A stretch of 64,000 bases of DNA from Pythium myriotylum (GCA_023091665.1 JALJCQ010000026.1:62001-126000), one strand, 5' to 3'; shown: positions 39,679-50,860, counted from the stretch's first letter. A program made the numbers and translations. The notes: generated by a model from the sequence alone, not told the origin.

Positions 39679-40890
39679 ACGGATGCGAGACTCGCTTTCT
39701 CAATTGTTCATGAACTTTTCGTGCGATAAAATAGTGGGCGTGATAATCTTTGAGTTGCGAGGCTTGCACTATTGTCCCGGCCAAAATACTTGTCAAGGAT
39801 TTTTCTAACACGTGACGTTTTCCAGAATATCTCCACCAAATCAACCGCTATGAGAACGTTTCGACGCTTAAAATGTACCTCTAGATCTCCTCTACACGCC
39901 CAAAACAATTTTTCAGCCTGGGGATTCATTGAGAGCAACTTCGGGTCGTCAATAACCCCACGTCTAGGAGCTCATAATCACTCAAGATGGAAAAGATTTC
40001 TGTCTAGTGTTCGCTCCAAGCCATCCCATGTAGAAAAAATTATACCATCGTGTAGCGCGTTATCTGCGCTTCACAGCAGACAGAGTTTCATGCCCAGATG
40101 AGCCGTGCATCGCGGGTGGCGGCTTGGAAATCGCTGCTGCTGAAGGCTCTTCGAGTCTTAACCGATTGATGTCACTTACCTGTATCCAATAATATATACT
40201 TGATAATCCCACAATAATCTGTGCCGATTTGTAATTTTTCACAGTATCCAACTACCTGTGTAGTTTGATATCTCGCATATCTCATGAATCAGTTAGGTTC
40301 ATTCAGCGGGCTTGTCCGAGAAACCCTCAAATTAACCCTAATCCTCTAAAAACCATATGATTTGTGTTTTCCACCAATAAGATGGTCTCATCATTGCAGA
40401 AAAGAGACGATGTTGAGGCAATCAGAACAGGCCGAATTTGAATGCCTTTTTTCGGCGCCTGTATCGTGAAAACGGCTTCGAATCAGCCAAAACAGACCTC
40501 AAAAATGAATTCTACGCATGGGAAAATGGCCGGGGTACCCGGTTATTAGCCCACTTCTGCGGGGCTTCACCTTCTATTTCTTATAAATCGTTTCGGTGAA
40601 AACGTAACCTGCGTAGCCTTTGCATACAATAACGGTTAACAGATACCTTTATAAAAATTCTCACAGTTCTCACAGTACTTGCTCGGTTGAAGCTGCGTTG
40701 AGCCTGCGCTTGAAGTTGCAAGTTACCCGTGGGTTTGGCGGTTTACGGGTTTGGAGAAGGTTCGGCGACCGACCCGCTTGCGAAAACTGTTGAAGTCGGT
40801 GTTGGGATGGCCATTGTACTGGTACAAGGATGTTTTTGCTCACGTACAAAGATGATGAAGCAAAGAAGACTATATGTTGACTTGTTCAGG

Positions 40891-41890
40891 CTACAAGGTG
40901 CAGGCGCAATAGCTTCCAAGTTGGCCAGTCCAAACGGTATACGTTTGCAATTCAGTGAAGAGACGGGTTTCGTCAATCGTTTGGTCTTGACTTGAATAGC
41001 TTGCGACCACCTGATGATATGCGCTAATCACATCATCAGTTGCCAAAGTGGTCAGAACTCCATGAAGAGATGGTTCTCCGTACCTCTGGCTTCCCACTCC
41101 TAGCGGACGTGTTTCGATGTCTAGGATGTGCAGCCTTGATGTGGTGAATGCCGCAGTAAATCTTGTCAGCCAGCCGATCTGATTTCGAATGACGGCGACA
41201 ATGGTGCTGCGCTGAGTGACTCTTTCAGGCGGAAGGGTTGAACCTAGCTGTATCGGACGACAATCAGAGTTTCCAATGATCAAATATCTCGTGTGGTGCT
41301 CTGTATCACACGCGACGTCCAGATCGTTGATCAGTATGTCCAATCCTGCCGCCATCGCGGCATGTTTCGTTGCTAGGATCGCAATGTTGTGGGCTTGTTC
41401 TTCTGCAACAGTGTAACATGCACTGGCGCTGTCCCACAATATGTCGCACTATCGTTCGGTTTCGAGTTTCCTCCATCGCAAAGAAGACGTTTCGTATTCC
41501 TGCAGATTGGCAAATTCTGCCATTAAGCAATCGCATTCGGTAAGTGTGGACCCAGCGAGGGCACAAACGCAAACTTCGTTCCGGATCTTCGTTCAGTGTC
41601 GGTAGGGCTGCCATCATCGATACTTCTGTAAAAGAACCGAAGTACCCAACGTAGCCGATACGGACTTCGATGTCAGGGCCTCGACGTCCAGTGTTTGAGG
41701 GTTGATTTTCTTCTTCTGCCACACAAGAGTCACCGTTTTCGGTCACCACTGACGATAAAAATTCACATCGCCACTTGGAAATTGATGATCGGCTCACTCC
41801 AGCTGCAGCCCGTGCTACCGATAGCGTTCGGGTGGAGTAAACAATTCGACGCTTCTCGGCGTCCGTGAACCGTTGTCGCTGCGTTTCCAT
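40891..41890 (-). pseudogene. HTH - prephenate dehydratase - ACT fusion remnant
   Basis: From ATG 41890 the product begins METQRQRFTDAEKRRIVYST, then SVARAAAGVSRSSISKWR, a homeodomain-like/psq-type helix-turn-helix. About 50 residues later and in the same frame comes VRIGYVGYFGSFTEVSMMAA, matching the prephenate dehydratase N-terminus (RIAYLGPEGSFTE), and then AGIRNVFFAMEE. After a frame change near 41440 the frame ending at 40891 gives AILATKHAAMAAGLDILIND, then HTRYLIIG (the TRF substrate motif as TRY), then STIVAVIRNQIGWLTRFTAA with DIETRPL, an ACT domain. About 80-90 residues of the dehydratase core are missing at the junction, so this copy is dead. The family normally converts prephenate to phenylpyruvate, with ACT giving Phe feedback. 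Confidence 0.65.
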
Positions 41891-42204
41891 TCTTAAGTTC
41901 TGCGATATCGATCTGGAGGCTAAATCTGAGACGGGAGACGCTCGCCGGGTCTCTGAAAGCTTGTGTGTCCACGTTTTGCGCATGCACTCGGCTGAAAAAC
42001 CAAATGGCAGCCCAAGCCTATCGTTGTGCGATATCTCTTCGGCAGCTCGCCGACTCGACCTTGCGCCATCTACAAGAACAGAAACGTACCAACTATAAAC
42101 GTCCCCATGGAGATGATGTATCATCGTCAAGGTCAGTGGGCAACCTAGCGAAGCGGCTATTGATTGTGACGACACGACTGCCATTCGATGCTGTGGTGAT
42201 CACC

Positions 42205-42665
42205 ATGTTAATCAGCACAGACGGGTTTGGTCGCATATACGAGGAGACACTGGAACCCACCCCCTGGAGTCGAAGTGGCTGTGCTACGACTATAACCTTC
42301 ATCACACTTACCAAGCTCGTAGATCATGCAAGCGGCACTCACCTCGAGTTCCTTGACGAAAATTCAGCTACAACATTCGAGGAAACCAGGCAGCTCATTC
42401 TTCAAATGCCATCCAGTATCATTGCCGGGGAGATATGCAGACTCACGGTATGGAGCACCCTCAACCTCGAAGAACTCACACCAGGTAAATAAACACACAC
42501 CGCACACGCAAACATCGAACTCTAACGCAACTCCATTTAGGATCCGTCTACGAAATCCACAACCTCTACCGATTCAACCTGTTTAGCGGCACACCACAAG
42601 CTTACATCCCAATCACGAGCTACAACTACAAAAGACTGTGTGACTCCAACGCCGTCGAAGACTAA
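42205..42665 (+). CDS. Two-exon protein of unknown function in the nested unit
   Basis: Exon 1 is 42205-42484 (ATG chosen at MLISTDGFGRIYEETLEP; the frame is open further upstream). The intron is 42485-42540 (56 bp, GTAAAT...TTTAG). Exon 2 is 42541-42665. The phase-1 junction gives LEELTPG-SVYEIHNLYRFNL and stop TAA. The 134-aa product has a beta-rich look (CATTITFITLTKLVDH, GEICRLTVWSTL, GTPQAYIPITSYNYK), possibly a small OB-fold-like domain, but no family is recognised. The good splice sites and the frame that continues across them suggest it was a real gene. It is divergent from the HTH-dehydratase remnant. Confidence 0.5.
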
Positions 42666-43184
42666 TCGACTGGACTCTCCGCAACCCCCATTTCATTTGC
42701 AACCAACACTCTAGCTGCATATTTTCCCCTAATGCAAAACTTTTCCTCGCCTAAACAGTTCCACAGAAACACATGGGTACCCCGGCCACAAGGAGCGAAG
42801 CGACCTTGCTCAAATGGGAAAATACTATATATCAAACAATCGCTATAGGTTTTTTCCCATTGAAGGGGTCATTTGCACGTGCGAAATCCTTGACAAGTTT
42901 TTTGGCCGGGACAATAAGCCCGTCGCCCTGGTAATGTCTAATAGTCAATTTTCCGGTCAGGTCACGAGGCCGGGTCACGTGATCAGTGGCAGAAAATAGC
43001 GGTGACCAAAACCAGACATAGGTCACAACATGCATATCACTCACAACGTAAGCAGCCATGTCGGCGTCACTACAGCACATCAAACGATCGTTGATCAACC
43101 CGACGCTGCGAACGTACTCAATTGGGAGTAAGGAACATGGCATTGAAAGGTTAGCCTTGGTTGATCCACTCCATTTTACGTCAG

Positions 43185-45052
43185 CTACACTACATTATCA
43201 TAATCATCATCAACACCATCACCACCGAGCATGGACATGCCCTCTTCTGCGTCATCGTCAGTCGAACTGCTTAGGTACTCGTAACCTAGATCAGCTTCTT
43301 CATCGCTAGACTGGTCATCTCCATGCACTGTGTCTGGAAGTCGAACTGCAGTTGGGAGAGTGATGGAACGCTGTCGAGCCGGGGCCTCTGCTTGCCCACG
43401 GCTAATCTGCTCGCGTAGGCGAACGTAGTCACGCGAAATAGCCTCAACTGTGTTGACAAAGCGAGGCACCGAGGGATGTGGTGTTGCGAACGCAGCATTA
43501 AGCTCGCGATTAAATCGCTCAAGCGGGTTGTTGGTGCGAGCCACGATACTCCGGTGGATGCCGTGAATGTTCCACACTGTAGGAGGATGCAGTTGCATCC
43601 AGGTTCGTTGAAAGTATGCCCAGAACTCACGCCATTTTGCCTTCGAGTAGTCGATCCCAATCTCTTGGCACCGCTGTCGAATCGTCGCCTTGACCCACGA
43701 TACGCCTTGAGGGGAAATCTTCTCGCGATCAACAACTGTCAGCATATCTAAAACACCTTGCTCCATTGCGACACTGATTTCGTCCTTGGGGATGCGGTAC
43801 TTGACCATCCTCCTCTGGCATGCTTGTTTAAAGTGGAAAAAGCAGTCGATCACCCGTGCATCCTCAAACCATTCGGACACAGCGCCAACGAGAGCTGTCT
43901 CAAAATCACACACAACCTCAGCTGCCTTGATACTCTCCCCGCACGCGTCTCGAAAATGTACTGGAAGATGTTCCAGTACGCATCGTAAGTTTTCGATGTT
44001 GCAAGCACGTAGCACACAGGTACATACAACTTGGTTCCTTTGTTGTAGACCATCAACACCACACATTGCTTGAACTTCACCGGCACACAGCGAAATGTTG
44101 CATCGATAAAGAGCGACAGATTCTCATACCGCAGCAGAGTAAGCAACGTCGGATGAGCCCACCCAATGACTCTGTCGATCTTGTTCTCGCCCTTCAAGTG
44201 TGGGTTATGCCACACATGGTGGAACTGGAAAAAGCTGAGGTTGAAGTTCAAGACTCGCGAAAGTGGGGCGACTTCCACGCGGCCATGCATATCTGCACCA
44301 TAGTGACTGGCACGAACGTTGTGAACACGTTTGATGACTTGGTTCTTTGTGAAAGCGCGAACCACCATGTTACCACCACGCTCACTCAAGTGGGTCTCAC
44401 TGACACGCATCCAAATCTGCTGCGGCGTCAAGTTTCCTGCAAGCGCGTGATTGTCGACATCGTGTTGCATTGCATGGCGAAGGTCGAGACACGACGCACC
44501 TTGGTCGATGCAATCGGAAATGCGAGATGGTGGTATGCAGGTGCGGGGGATCATATTCGCAGTGTCGTACTCCATCGTCGATGCAAGGAGGTGAAGCCGA
44601 GCTTTGCAGTCTTGGCTCCGATAGAAACTGCATCGATAGGTGATCTTGACACGAGTCTTGTTTGCTTGCGTAAATTCGTAGCCATCGACAAACACCTTGG
44701 TCCTTCCAGCACGTCGACCAAGACTTAAAGTATCCTCCCGTTCGGCTGCGGAGAGCTCTCCCGGTTCAACAACACACACGACCGCATGGGTGGTTGGTGG
44801 ATTCACAACGCTTACACTCTCGTTTCCATCGACTTCTTGCGACGATGGTTGCCGAGTTGGGCCGCCATCTCCATGATCACTTGCTCCGTCATGTTCGCGA
44901 TAAGAGAGCCGGCTACGCTTAGTCACTCGCGCTCCACGAGGAGCAACGGCTTCGCCGTCATCTCCAACGTCAACCGCACTTGAATCATCACGAGTTGGTG
45001 GTGGCGCCGGGACGGCTTCGCAAATGCTACTTGTAATGGGCCCACAGCCCAT
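43185..45052 (-). mobile_element. Mutator-like (MULE) transposase with FLYWCH-type finger, one frameshift
   Basis: Two overlapping minus-strand frames make one transposase. The 5' frame (45052-43850) has an FLYWCH/WRKY-GCM-like finger (DGYEFTQANKTRVKITYRC, then CKARLHL) and the first catalytic Asp (LSLFIDATFRCVP), followed by YVPVCYVLATSKTYDAYWNI. The 3' frame (44066-43185) has the second Asp (EVVCDFETALVGAV), DCFFHFKQACQRR, the WREFWAYFQRTW block, and the Glu region ARTNNPLERFNRELN. The frame change lies at about 43937-43965. One indel inactivates it unless recoded. The acidic tail SSDEEADLGYEYLSSSTDDD is typical. Terminal inverted repeats are not clearly seen, but GGTCA-rich sequence occurs on both sides (42940-43030, 45640-45745). 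Confidence 0.82.
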
Positions 45053-45250
45053 TACAAGAGAGTAGGTTCTATAAGAGAGAGTTGTCCCTCCCGCGTCTCT
45101 GATTGGTCAGAGACGCGTGTGTTCTTGTTGCATTTCCATTGGTGGAAATTCTCTGAGATTTCATCCTATCAGAGGAAGACACCGCATACATAGGTTTTAT
45201 TAGGGACATCAGAGTAGGTTTAATGAGGTCCAGAGATGTCTGGACCTCTC
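45028..45250. repeat. Cluster of short hairpins at the 5' side of the MULE
   Basis: Three perfect stem-loops lie in 220 bp: CTTGTAATGGGC paired with its complement around CCACA (45028-45056); GCGTCTCTGA paired around TTGG (about 45090-45113); and GTCCAGAGATGTCTGGAC (about 45230). The first overlaps the transposase start codon. They may be subterminal element structure or foldback elements. Confidence 0.5.
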
Positions 45251-45847
45251 AATGCAGAGTCCAATTTACCGTCAAGTCAAGAGCCCAATCTGAGCGTCGG
45301 GACAGGGGTCTCGACGCTGTGTAACGGATCTGCGCCCGTTACACTACATATCGTTGACGAACCATTCACCTCCGTGGGAGGTGGTGAAGAGACCGACACA
45401 TGCCACGGATTGTCAGCACGAGCCGACGCCGTTCGAGAACGTTGTTGGATGCTACGAAGAGCACGTAGACGCAATTGGGATGGCATTGAATTGGTAGTGG
45501 CAGTGGAAGCTGACTTCGGTACTTGGGACAACCTTCTCGGGATTCGGGAAGTGAGAATCGCAAGACTGTGTTGTAGTTGTATTCGTGATCGTGGTTGTCA
45601 ATCAATGGTTGTCATCCATCGTTGTCAAACGAAATGTGACCAGTCATCTGACCATCATAAAAAACCTCATGACCTACGCATGACCATGGAGAAAACCTAG
45701 TATGACCGTATACTAGACCTGATCCTAGGTTGACCTGCAGAAGATTCTTCCGTCGCCCTCATTGTAACCGAAGTCGGCAACAGAAGACAACGGCCCATGC
45801 AACTTTGCTTTTGCTGCAGATAGTGTTCTGTTCCAAACACAGTAACA
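45251..45847. other. Unassigned region between MULE and LINE fragment
   Basis: Open frames on both strands (for example 45236-45700 plus) show no domain. GGTCA/TGACC repeats near 45640-45745 may belong to the MULE end. Confidence 0.35.
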
Positions 45848-46560
45848 TTTTTTTTTTATTTCCAGGAGTTAGATTGTCAGAACAGCTAAGGCGACTGCCG
45901 GTCATATCGACTCCTAGTTGGTATCTATCGCGATCGTGTGCGCTTGCGCTCGGGTGTGATTGAAGCGTCCTCCTGTTCGCGAATGGCGCGTTGGCTATCT
46001 TTTCTCAGATCGTGTCGTGGGGTGATTGGCCGGTGCGCATGTGTCACGTCGTTATCGAGGTGGGTCTTAACGGTTGTGTCGATGTCTGTCGATGCTGCGG
46101 TCGTGTGCTTGGTTGTCTTTGTATCCATAGCCACATTGGCGAGGTGGTCGGCCATTTTGTTGCCGGGTGTCGTACCGTCACTAGAGCGAGCGAACTCAGG
46201 AGCCACGTTGTTCGGTGATGGTGTCGATCTAATCGGCCGGATTTGCATCTGGTGAGGCCCGTGATCTGTCTCAGTATGAGTTCGCTGTCTCCGATAATGC
46301 AGATGTCAACTGTCTGGTACTCATAACGCCGCACGCACTCTTGTACACCATGGTAAATTGCAATGTGTTCTGCCTCGTTGTTGGTGTTGTGTGGGCCGAC
46401 GTGTATAGACGCCCACCATGTGAGCTTCCACTCTGCTTCTGACGATTGTGGTTCGAGTAGGACGCAACCGCTACCAGCCTCTCCAGGATTTCCCCTGGCG
46501 CCTCCGTCAAAATAGACTCGGACTTCCCTGTGCACGTCTTTTATCCGGGGGGGCTGTAGT
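45848..46560 (-). mobile_element. LINE-type RNase H fragment (second lineage)
   Basis: The minus strand encodes VRVYFDGGARGNPGEAGSG (first Asp), NTNNEAEHIAIYHGVQE (Glu), IIGDSELILRQITG (third Asp) and, in another frame, GNKMADHLANVAMD (fourth Asp). A deletion or frameshift near 46250 separates the last two blocks, so the domain is broken. A run of ten T at 45848-45857 would be a poly(A) tail of this minus-strand element. It differs in sequence and tail type from the other LINE fragments here. It ends about 340 bp upstream of the LRR pseudogene start. Confidence 0.65.
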
Positions 46561-47619
46561 GCGAAGTTGGCTCCAATAGGTTAAGATCGTGCTGTGGGTG
46601 AAACTTCCCTCAATCTCCGGGTCTGGATGTAGATACACAGCATCGAGCTGCTTCTCCGCCGTTGGGTGCGTACAAACACCGTAAGGTCGGGCGCGGAATT
46701 TTTTTTGGCAAATACTGCGTCTCGCAGCATATTGACACCTTTGACCTCCAAGGACACAGCTGTAACTGCCACCATCCACATCCAATACTCGAACCGCTTT
46801 CGCTTCATCGCCTCTCTCAAAGGGAAATTCGACAATGGAACAGAGTGGGTGTTGAGGTTTAACATTGAGTTTCGTCGGTACGCAAAAATAGCACTTCAAA
46901 CCATGAGAGAAGCAATGACAGCTGGCGTGGCCGCGGCTGACGCTCGCGTGAGAGAAGCAGAGACAGCCAGGGTGACCGCAATTGATGAAGCATATCCAAC
47001 GTTCGCAGTGAGTCTAGCACCGCGCGCGTACTGGCTGGCATGGACTGGAATCTACGTGTTCCATGCCATCTGCGCGGGCTACTACTTTGCCGCCGGCATA
47101 TTCTTCTACTGGTGTCGTAACCTTGCAGTCGTCGCGTTCTTCAAAGCCAACAAGACGATTCTCGATCCACAGTATTACCCCTTGATCGCGGTGATCCACT
47201 TCATTCTTGGTGGTATCCACGTCGGCGTTATTGTGTTCCCTCTAATCACTCGTTCCCAAATTCACCAACGATGCCAGTTTTTGAGGTCCCAGTGTCGACC
47301 ATACCGGCCAAAATGCTTCTCCACCTCGGTCGCATCCCATTCATTCGATAGTCGCTTCCTCAAACGGCTGGTCGGCATGGGTCAGAAACTCATCAAATAT
47401 GTGTTTGGTCGGCAAGGCTTGTTTGGCATCGAGAGTCGCCAATTCGACAGCCTTACTTTCGTTCGTGAGGTTTTTGAGACTCTAGTGCAGTCGTATCAAG
47501 CCTATCAGATGAGTCGTCTACTTGCCCGCCGCATGTTGATCCGACTGTACGTGGCAACGCTAATTGCAAACTGCTGGATTACCCCAATCCTACACCACAC
47601 CATCCGGAACCAGCCACTC

Positions 47620-48965
47620 GGTGTCGGTTCATACAGTCGAAAATCGTCCTAATATGTCCTAGATGTCCTACGCTGGATTCGTAATTTACGAAGATGGATC
47701 CTAAACCGTCCAAAACTCATCTATTCGATCATCTTCAACGTGAACATGGCAGGACGATATGTCCTAAACGAATCCAATACGTGTCCAAAAGATGTCCTAG
47801 AGTCGCACTAATAGGGTCCCAAAAGACTCTAGCCTGGGATAGTATACTATACAGTGTAGTAATGTTCAAGCACGTTTTTGGACGCATTTAGGACGCGTTT
47901 AGTTTATGTTTAGGATGGAGTTTGGACAGGTTTAGGATATATTTAGGATAAACAGCGACAAAAGAACCTAAATGCTGTCCTAAAACCACTTCTATCACGT
48001 CCTAAAACCTCAAATAACATTCTAAAACGAGTAAAAAACCTTAATTACGGTAATTGAATGGTTCAAGACGCTTCACCTGCGAGAACGTATAGTGAATCGA
48101 CGCGTATATGCAATACTACAGTTGCGTTCTAGTGGCTGAGAATGCACGTGCGCTTGGAACGCCATCTCTGTGGCCAGCTCACTTCGCAATGGAGCACAAA
48201 GACTACAAGTTCGTGAAGAAACGCACATGGAAGAAGACCGGCACGGTGTACTACAGCTGCGCGCGTTTTGGTCCTACTTTCGCCGCACGTGGGTGCGTCG
48301 CTACAATCCGTCGTTCTGGAATGTGAACGATGATGATGATGCAGGTGGAGTCTATTGAGTTCAACTATGTGAATCCTAATAGCTGGGAGCTTAGCGGGTA
48401 CCGACCTAGAGGGGGTCAATGGAGAGGCCTGTTGTTGGCCACCACGGACGTAGGTCGTTGGCTGGTTCTGGAATGTGAACGCCATGAGTGCGAAGGGCGT
48501 GGAACTCGTGAACAGGACGAACAACCCGTTGGAGAAGTATAACCGCGACTTTGGTGAGCGGTTTTCAAACGCACGTCCAAGCCTCCTCACCTTCGTCGAA
48601 GTCGCAAAAGCTGACAGTTTGCGCTACACGCGTCTGCTCGAGGACGTGCGCAGTGGCGTCGCGAGCGCACCGCAACACGCCCCGAGTGTGCAAGTGAGAG
48701 TTCCCGAGGAGTGCAGAGCATGAGAGTAGTGTCAACGAAGATGAGCTGCGTTTGGCGTCCGAACGCTGTCCACTTTGTGTCCTAATACAACCATCGTTCG
48801 TGCACTTTCAAATGATATCCCAGTCTCACTGAGGAAAATCTGTTCCTGTCTCACCATGACAACACTGATATCTGTCCTACGACTGTGCTAAATTCTCGGT
48901 TATCTTTCCAAAATCGTTGGACAAATAGGATGAAATAGGACGGGAATAGGACGCGGAAGCAGCTT
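47620..48965 (+). mobile_element. MULE deletion derivative inserted in LRR gene
   Basis: A 1,346-bp insert flanked by a 10-bp duplication CCAGCCACTC (47610-47619, 48966-48975), the size expected for Mutator-like elements. Its plus strand carries a FLYWCH-like head (KDYKFVKKRTWKKTGTVYYS) close to a MULE transposase C-terminus (FWSYFRRTWVRRYNPSFWNV, then LVNRTNNPLEKYNRDFGERF). The catalytic core between them is deleted. Both ends are packed with GTCCTAA/TTTAGGAC-type units (47640-48020, 48930-48960) instead of a long perfect inverted repeat. It is non-autonomous. Confidence 0.78.
48330..48464 (-). mobile_element. 135-bp LINE 3' end nested in the MULE derivative
   Basis: Flanked by a perfect 17-bp duplication GTTCTGGAATGTGAACG (48313-48329, 48465-48481). 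The left border is a (GAT)n run and the minus-strand 3' end is the shared LINE terminus (GCTATTAGGATTCACATAGT, then TTGAACTCAATAGACTCCAC). Removing it restores the transposase frame FWNV-NAMSAKGVELVNRTNN. It is the smallest and youngest event in this stack. Confidence 0.85.
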
Positions 48966-49841
48966 CCAGCCACTCCAAAGAATGATAGACCGAGCCATGG
49001 ACGTCGCACTAGACTTTCTATCATCTGTTGGGGTCCCTCTTGCCCTCGTTGCAAGTTACGCAAAGCAGTTCGACTTGCTTGACGAAGATTTCTCCGTGTA
49101 CTTGTATACTGATAGGGTCTGGTCGATCACTGCACGCAATGAGAGCTCGATGGTATTCTTCAGCTCGTGGCCCGATGCGGTAGGCCGCTTGGTCTTTTCT
49201 ATCGGCCTGCTACTGTCGATTGACGACATGAAAAGTCTACTCCATCTCCGATCGGCGCGTGCGTCGGTCCATCCTCAAGTAACAGTCGTGAAGCCAACTC
49301 ACCTCCTCTCACAACGAAAGCACGGAAGTCTACTCAATATTGGACATCGCCTCCTCTTCATCTACGGTGTCGCTCTACTCGCGGTTCACGCCCATTCAGA
49401 ATCCATCTCACCGCCAGCTTCCTGTCTCTTAGTATTGATACCATGGTTAGCAACCGAAGCTAGCTGCGAGATTGTCGAGTTCAACTGTTGCAAGCATCCG
49501 CACCTTACGGGAAGTGCGTCGCAATTTGTCGCTACTTTTGGAAAGCTATACCCGCCGCTGCTGAACCACGTGAGCTTCCGCCACTGCCATCAAGTAGAAA
49601 TCCTGCCAACAATCCAGCTATTCCATAGCCTTTTGACACTTGCTTTTTACAACTCGACTATTCTTCTCTGGGGAGGTGATGCAGCTGTCACAGGTGTGCT
49701 GCATCCCAACCTTGTGTCTGTCATTTTCGTGCGCACAAAGTTTGCGAACGAGTCGCTTCCTGATGGACTTCTGTCGATTGATTTCCCGCAAACTGTAAAC
49801 GAGGTGACCCTCTCCCTCACTAACTTGGCAACGATCCCACG

Positions 49842-50860
49842 ATCTTGACGGCACGACCACCAAGGCAGTAGGAGACCTTCGTCAGTTCGTCTTCGGCCTC
49901 CAGCTGCACCATTTCCCAGCCCAGCTCTGGTACAGGGCAGCCTTGTCCCAGATATCCCCGGATGACGTCGACGCCATCACGCTGGTTCACGATACAGCAG
50001 CAGCGGCGTGGCAGCAGCATGTGCTCACCACTCTGGGGTGTATTTGGAGATGGCGACACAACATTGTGGACGAGGAAATCGCATGGTCCCCCGATCAAGC
50101 CGGAGTCTACCATCTAGCGGTATTGCGCGCCTCCCTGCGTGGCCTGTGCGACAGATTGCCATAGGTCCCGCGTGTTCGGGACCCCAGGTTCCATCTCATT
50201 CAGGCACTTGGCAGACAAGGAATGGGTCCATCGTTGAGCCCAGTAGGCGGCCGACGACATGTTCTCTTCTTCGATGGTGGTTCTCGAGGGAATCCGGGAC
50301 CAGGAGGGTCCGGCGCCGTTATCATCGCGGTTGACGAAGATGCCACGGCAGCGGAGATAGTGTGGAGTGCAAGCATGTCCTACGCGCGCCCCGACATGAC
50401 AAACAATCAAGCAGAATACCTCGGCCTACTTGCGGGTCTCCGAGCAGCAGCAGCCAACCACTGGCAAGTGGAAGTTGTTGGGGACAGTGCACTGATCCTT
50501 AGCCAACTCCAACGTTACCGCCCACCACGGAACACAGCTCTTCGCAAACTTTACGCCCCGGCACGCCGGCTAGCAGATGCTCTCCGGATAACGGAGTGGC
50601 ACCATCACCTGCGGGCATTCAACAAAATGGCCGACTCAGCAGCCAACGCAGCTATGGACTCCCACACCAGTGTGCAAGGCCCGCACACCCACCCCAGAAG
50701 CCACCACGGCAGGCTCGAAGCGTTCCTGGCCTCCGACTTCACCGAATGGCAAGCTCGCCACATACTCCGCCAACAGCTGCGGTAGAAAACAGGGTAGTAC
50801 CACCCGGCTATAGGGTTCATTAAATTGCGATCCAATAGACCTCACCTTCAAAGTCAAAGT
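49842..50860 (+). mobile_element. LINE fragment with intact RNase H, inserted in LRR gene
   Basis: A 1,019-bp plus-strand insert flanked by a 13-bp duplication CAACGATCCCACG (49829-49841, 50861-50873). The first 370 bp encode the end of the reverse-transcriptase ORF region. 50222-50785 encodes a complete RNase H domain: HVLFFDGGSRGNPGPGG, TNNQAEYLGLLAGLRAAA, VVGDSALILSQLQ, FNKMADSAANAAMD; all four acidic residues are present. The 3' end is GGCTATAGGGTTCATTAAAT, then CCAATAGACCTCACC, and a (TCAAAG)n tail. It is 5'-truncated. Confidence 0.85.

Larger units (their letters stand above)
40528..42813. mobile_element. Nested unit bounded by 10-bp direct repeat, carrying two divergent ORFs
   Basis: Flanked by ATGGGAAAAT at 40518-40527 and 42814-42823. 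The left end begins GGCCGGGGTACCC, and the inverted copy GGGTACCCCGGCC lies 32 bp before the right end. It contains an HTH-prephenate dehydratase-ACT remnant (minus) and a two-exon gene (plus). The 10-bp duplication fits a Mutator-like insertion, and carriage of a metabolic gene would fit a Pack-MULE, but no transposase is present and the repeats are short. Classification is uncertain. Confidence 0.5.
39772..42914. mobile_element. TA-flanked inverted-repeat DNA element (host of a nested insert)
   Basis: The left end starts TTGTCCCGGCCAAAATACTT; the right end is its inverted copy, giving about 31-bp terminal inverted repeats with one mismatch. Both ends are bordered by TA (39770-39771 and 42915-42916), as for Tc1/mariner-like insertion. 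A 2,286-bp unit (40528-42813) sits inside, flanked by a 10-bp repeat; without it the element would be about 0.85 kb with no transposase, i.e. a MITE-like non-autonomous element. It lies between the LRR gene ending at 39678 and the MULE at 43185. Confidence 0.75.

Noticed and set aside
41400..41460. Intron explanation for the missing dehydratase core
   Set aside because: An intron adds sequence; here about 80-90 conserved residues are absent, so deletion is required.
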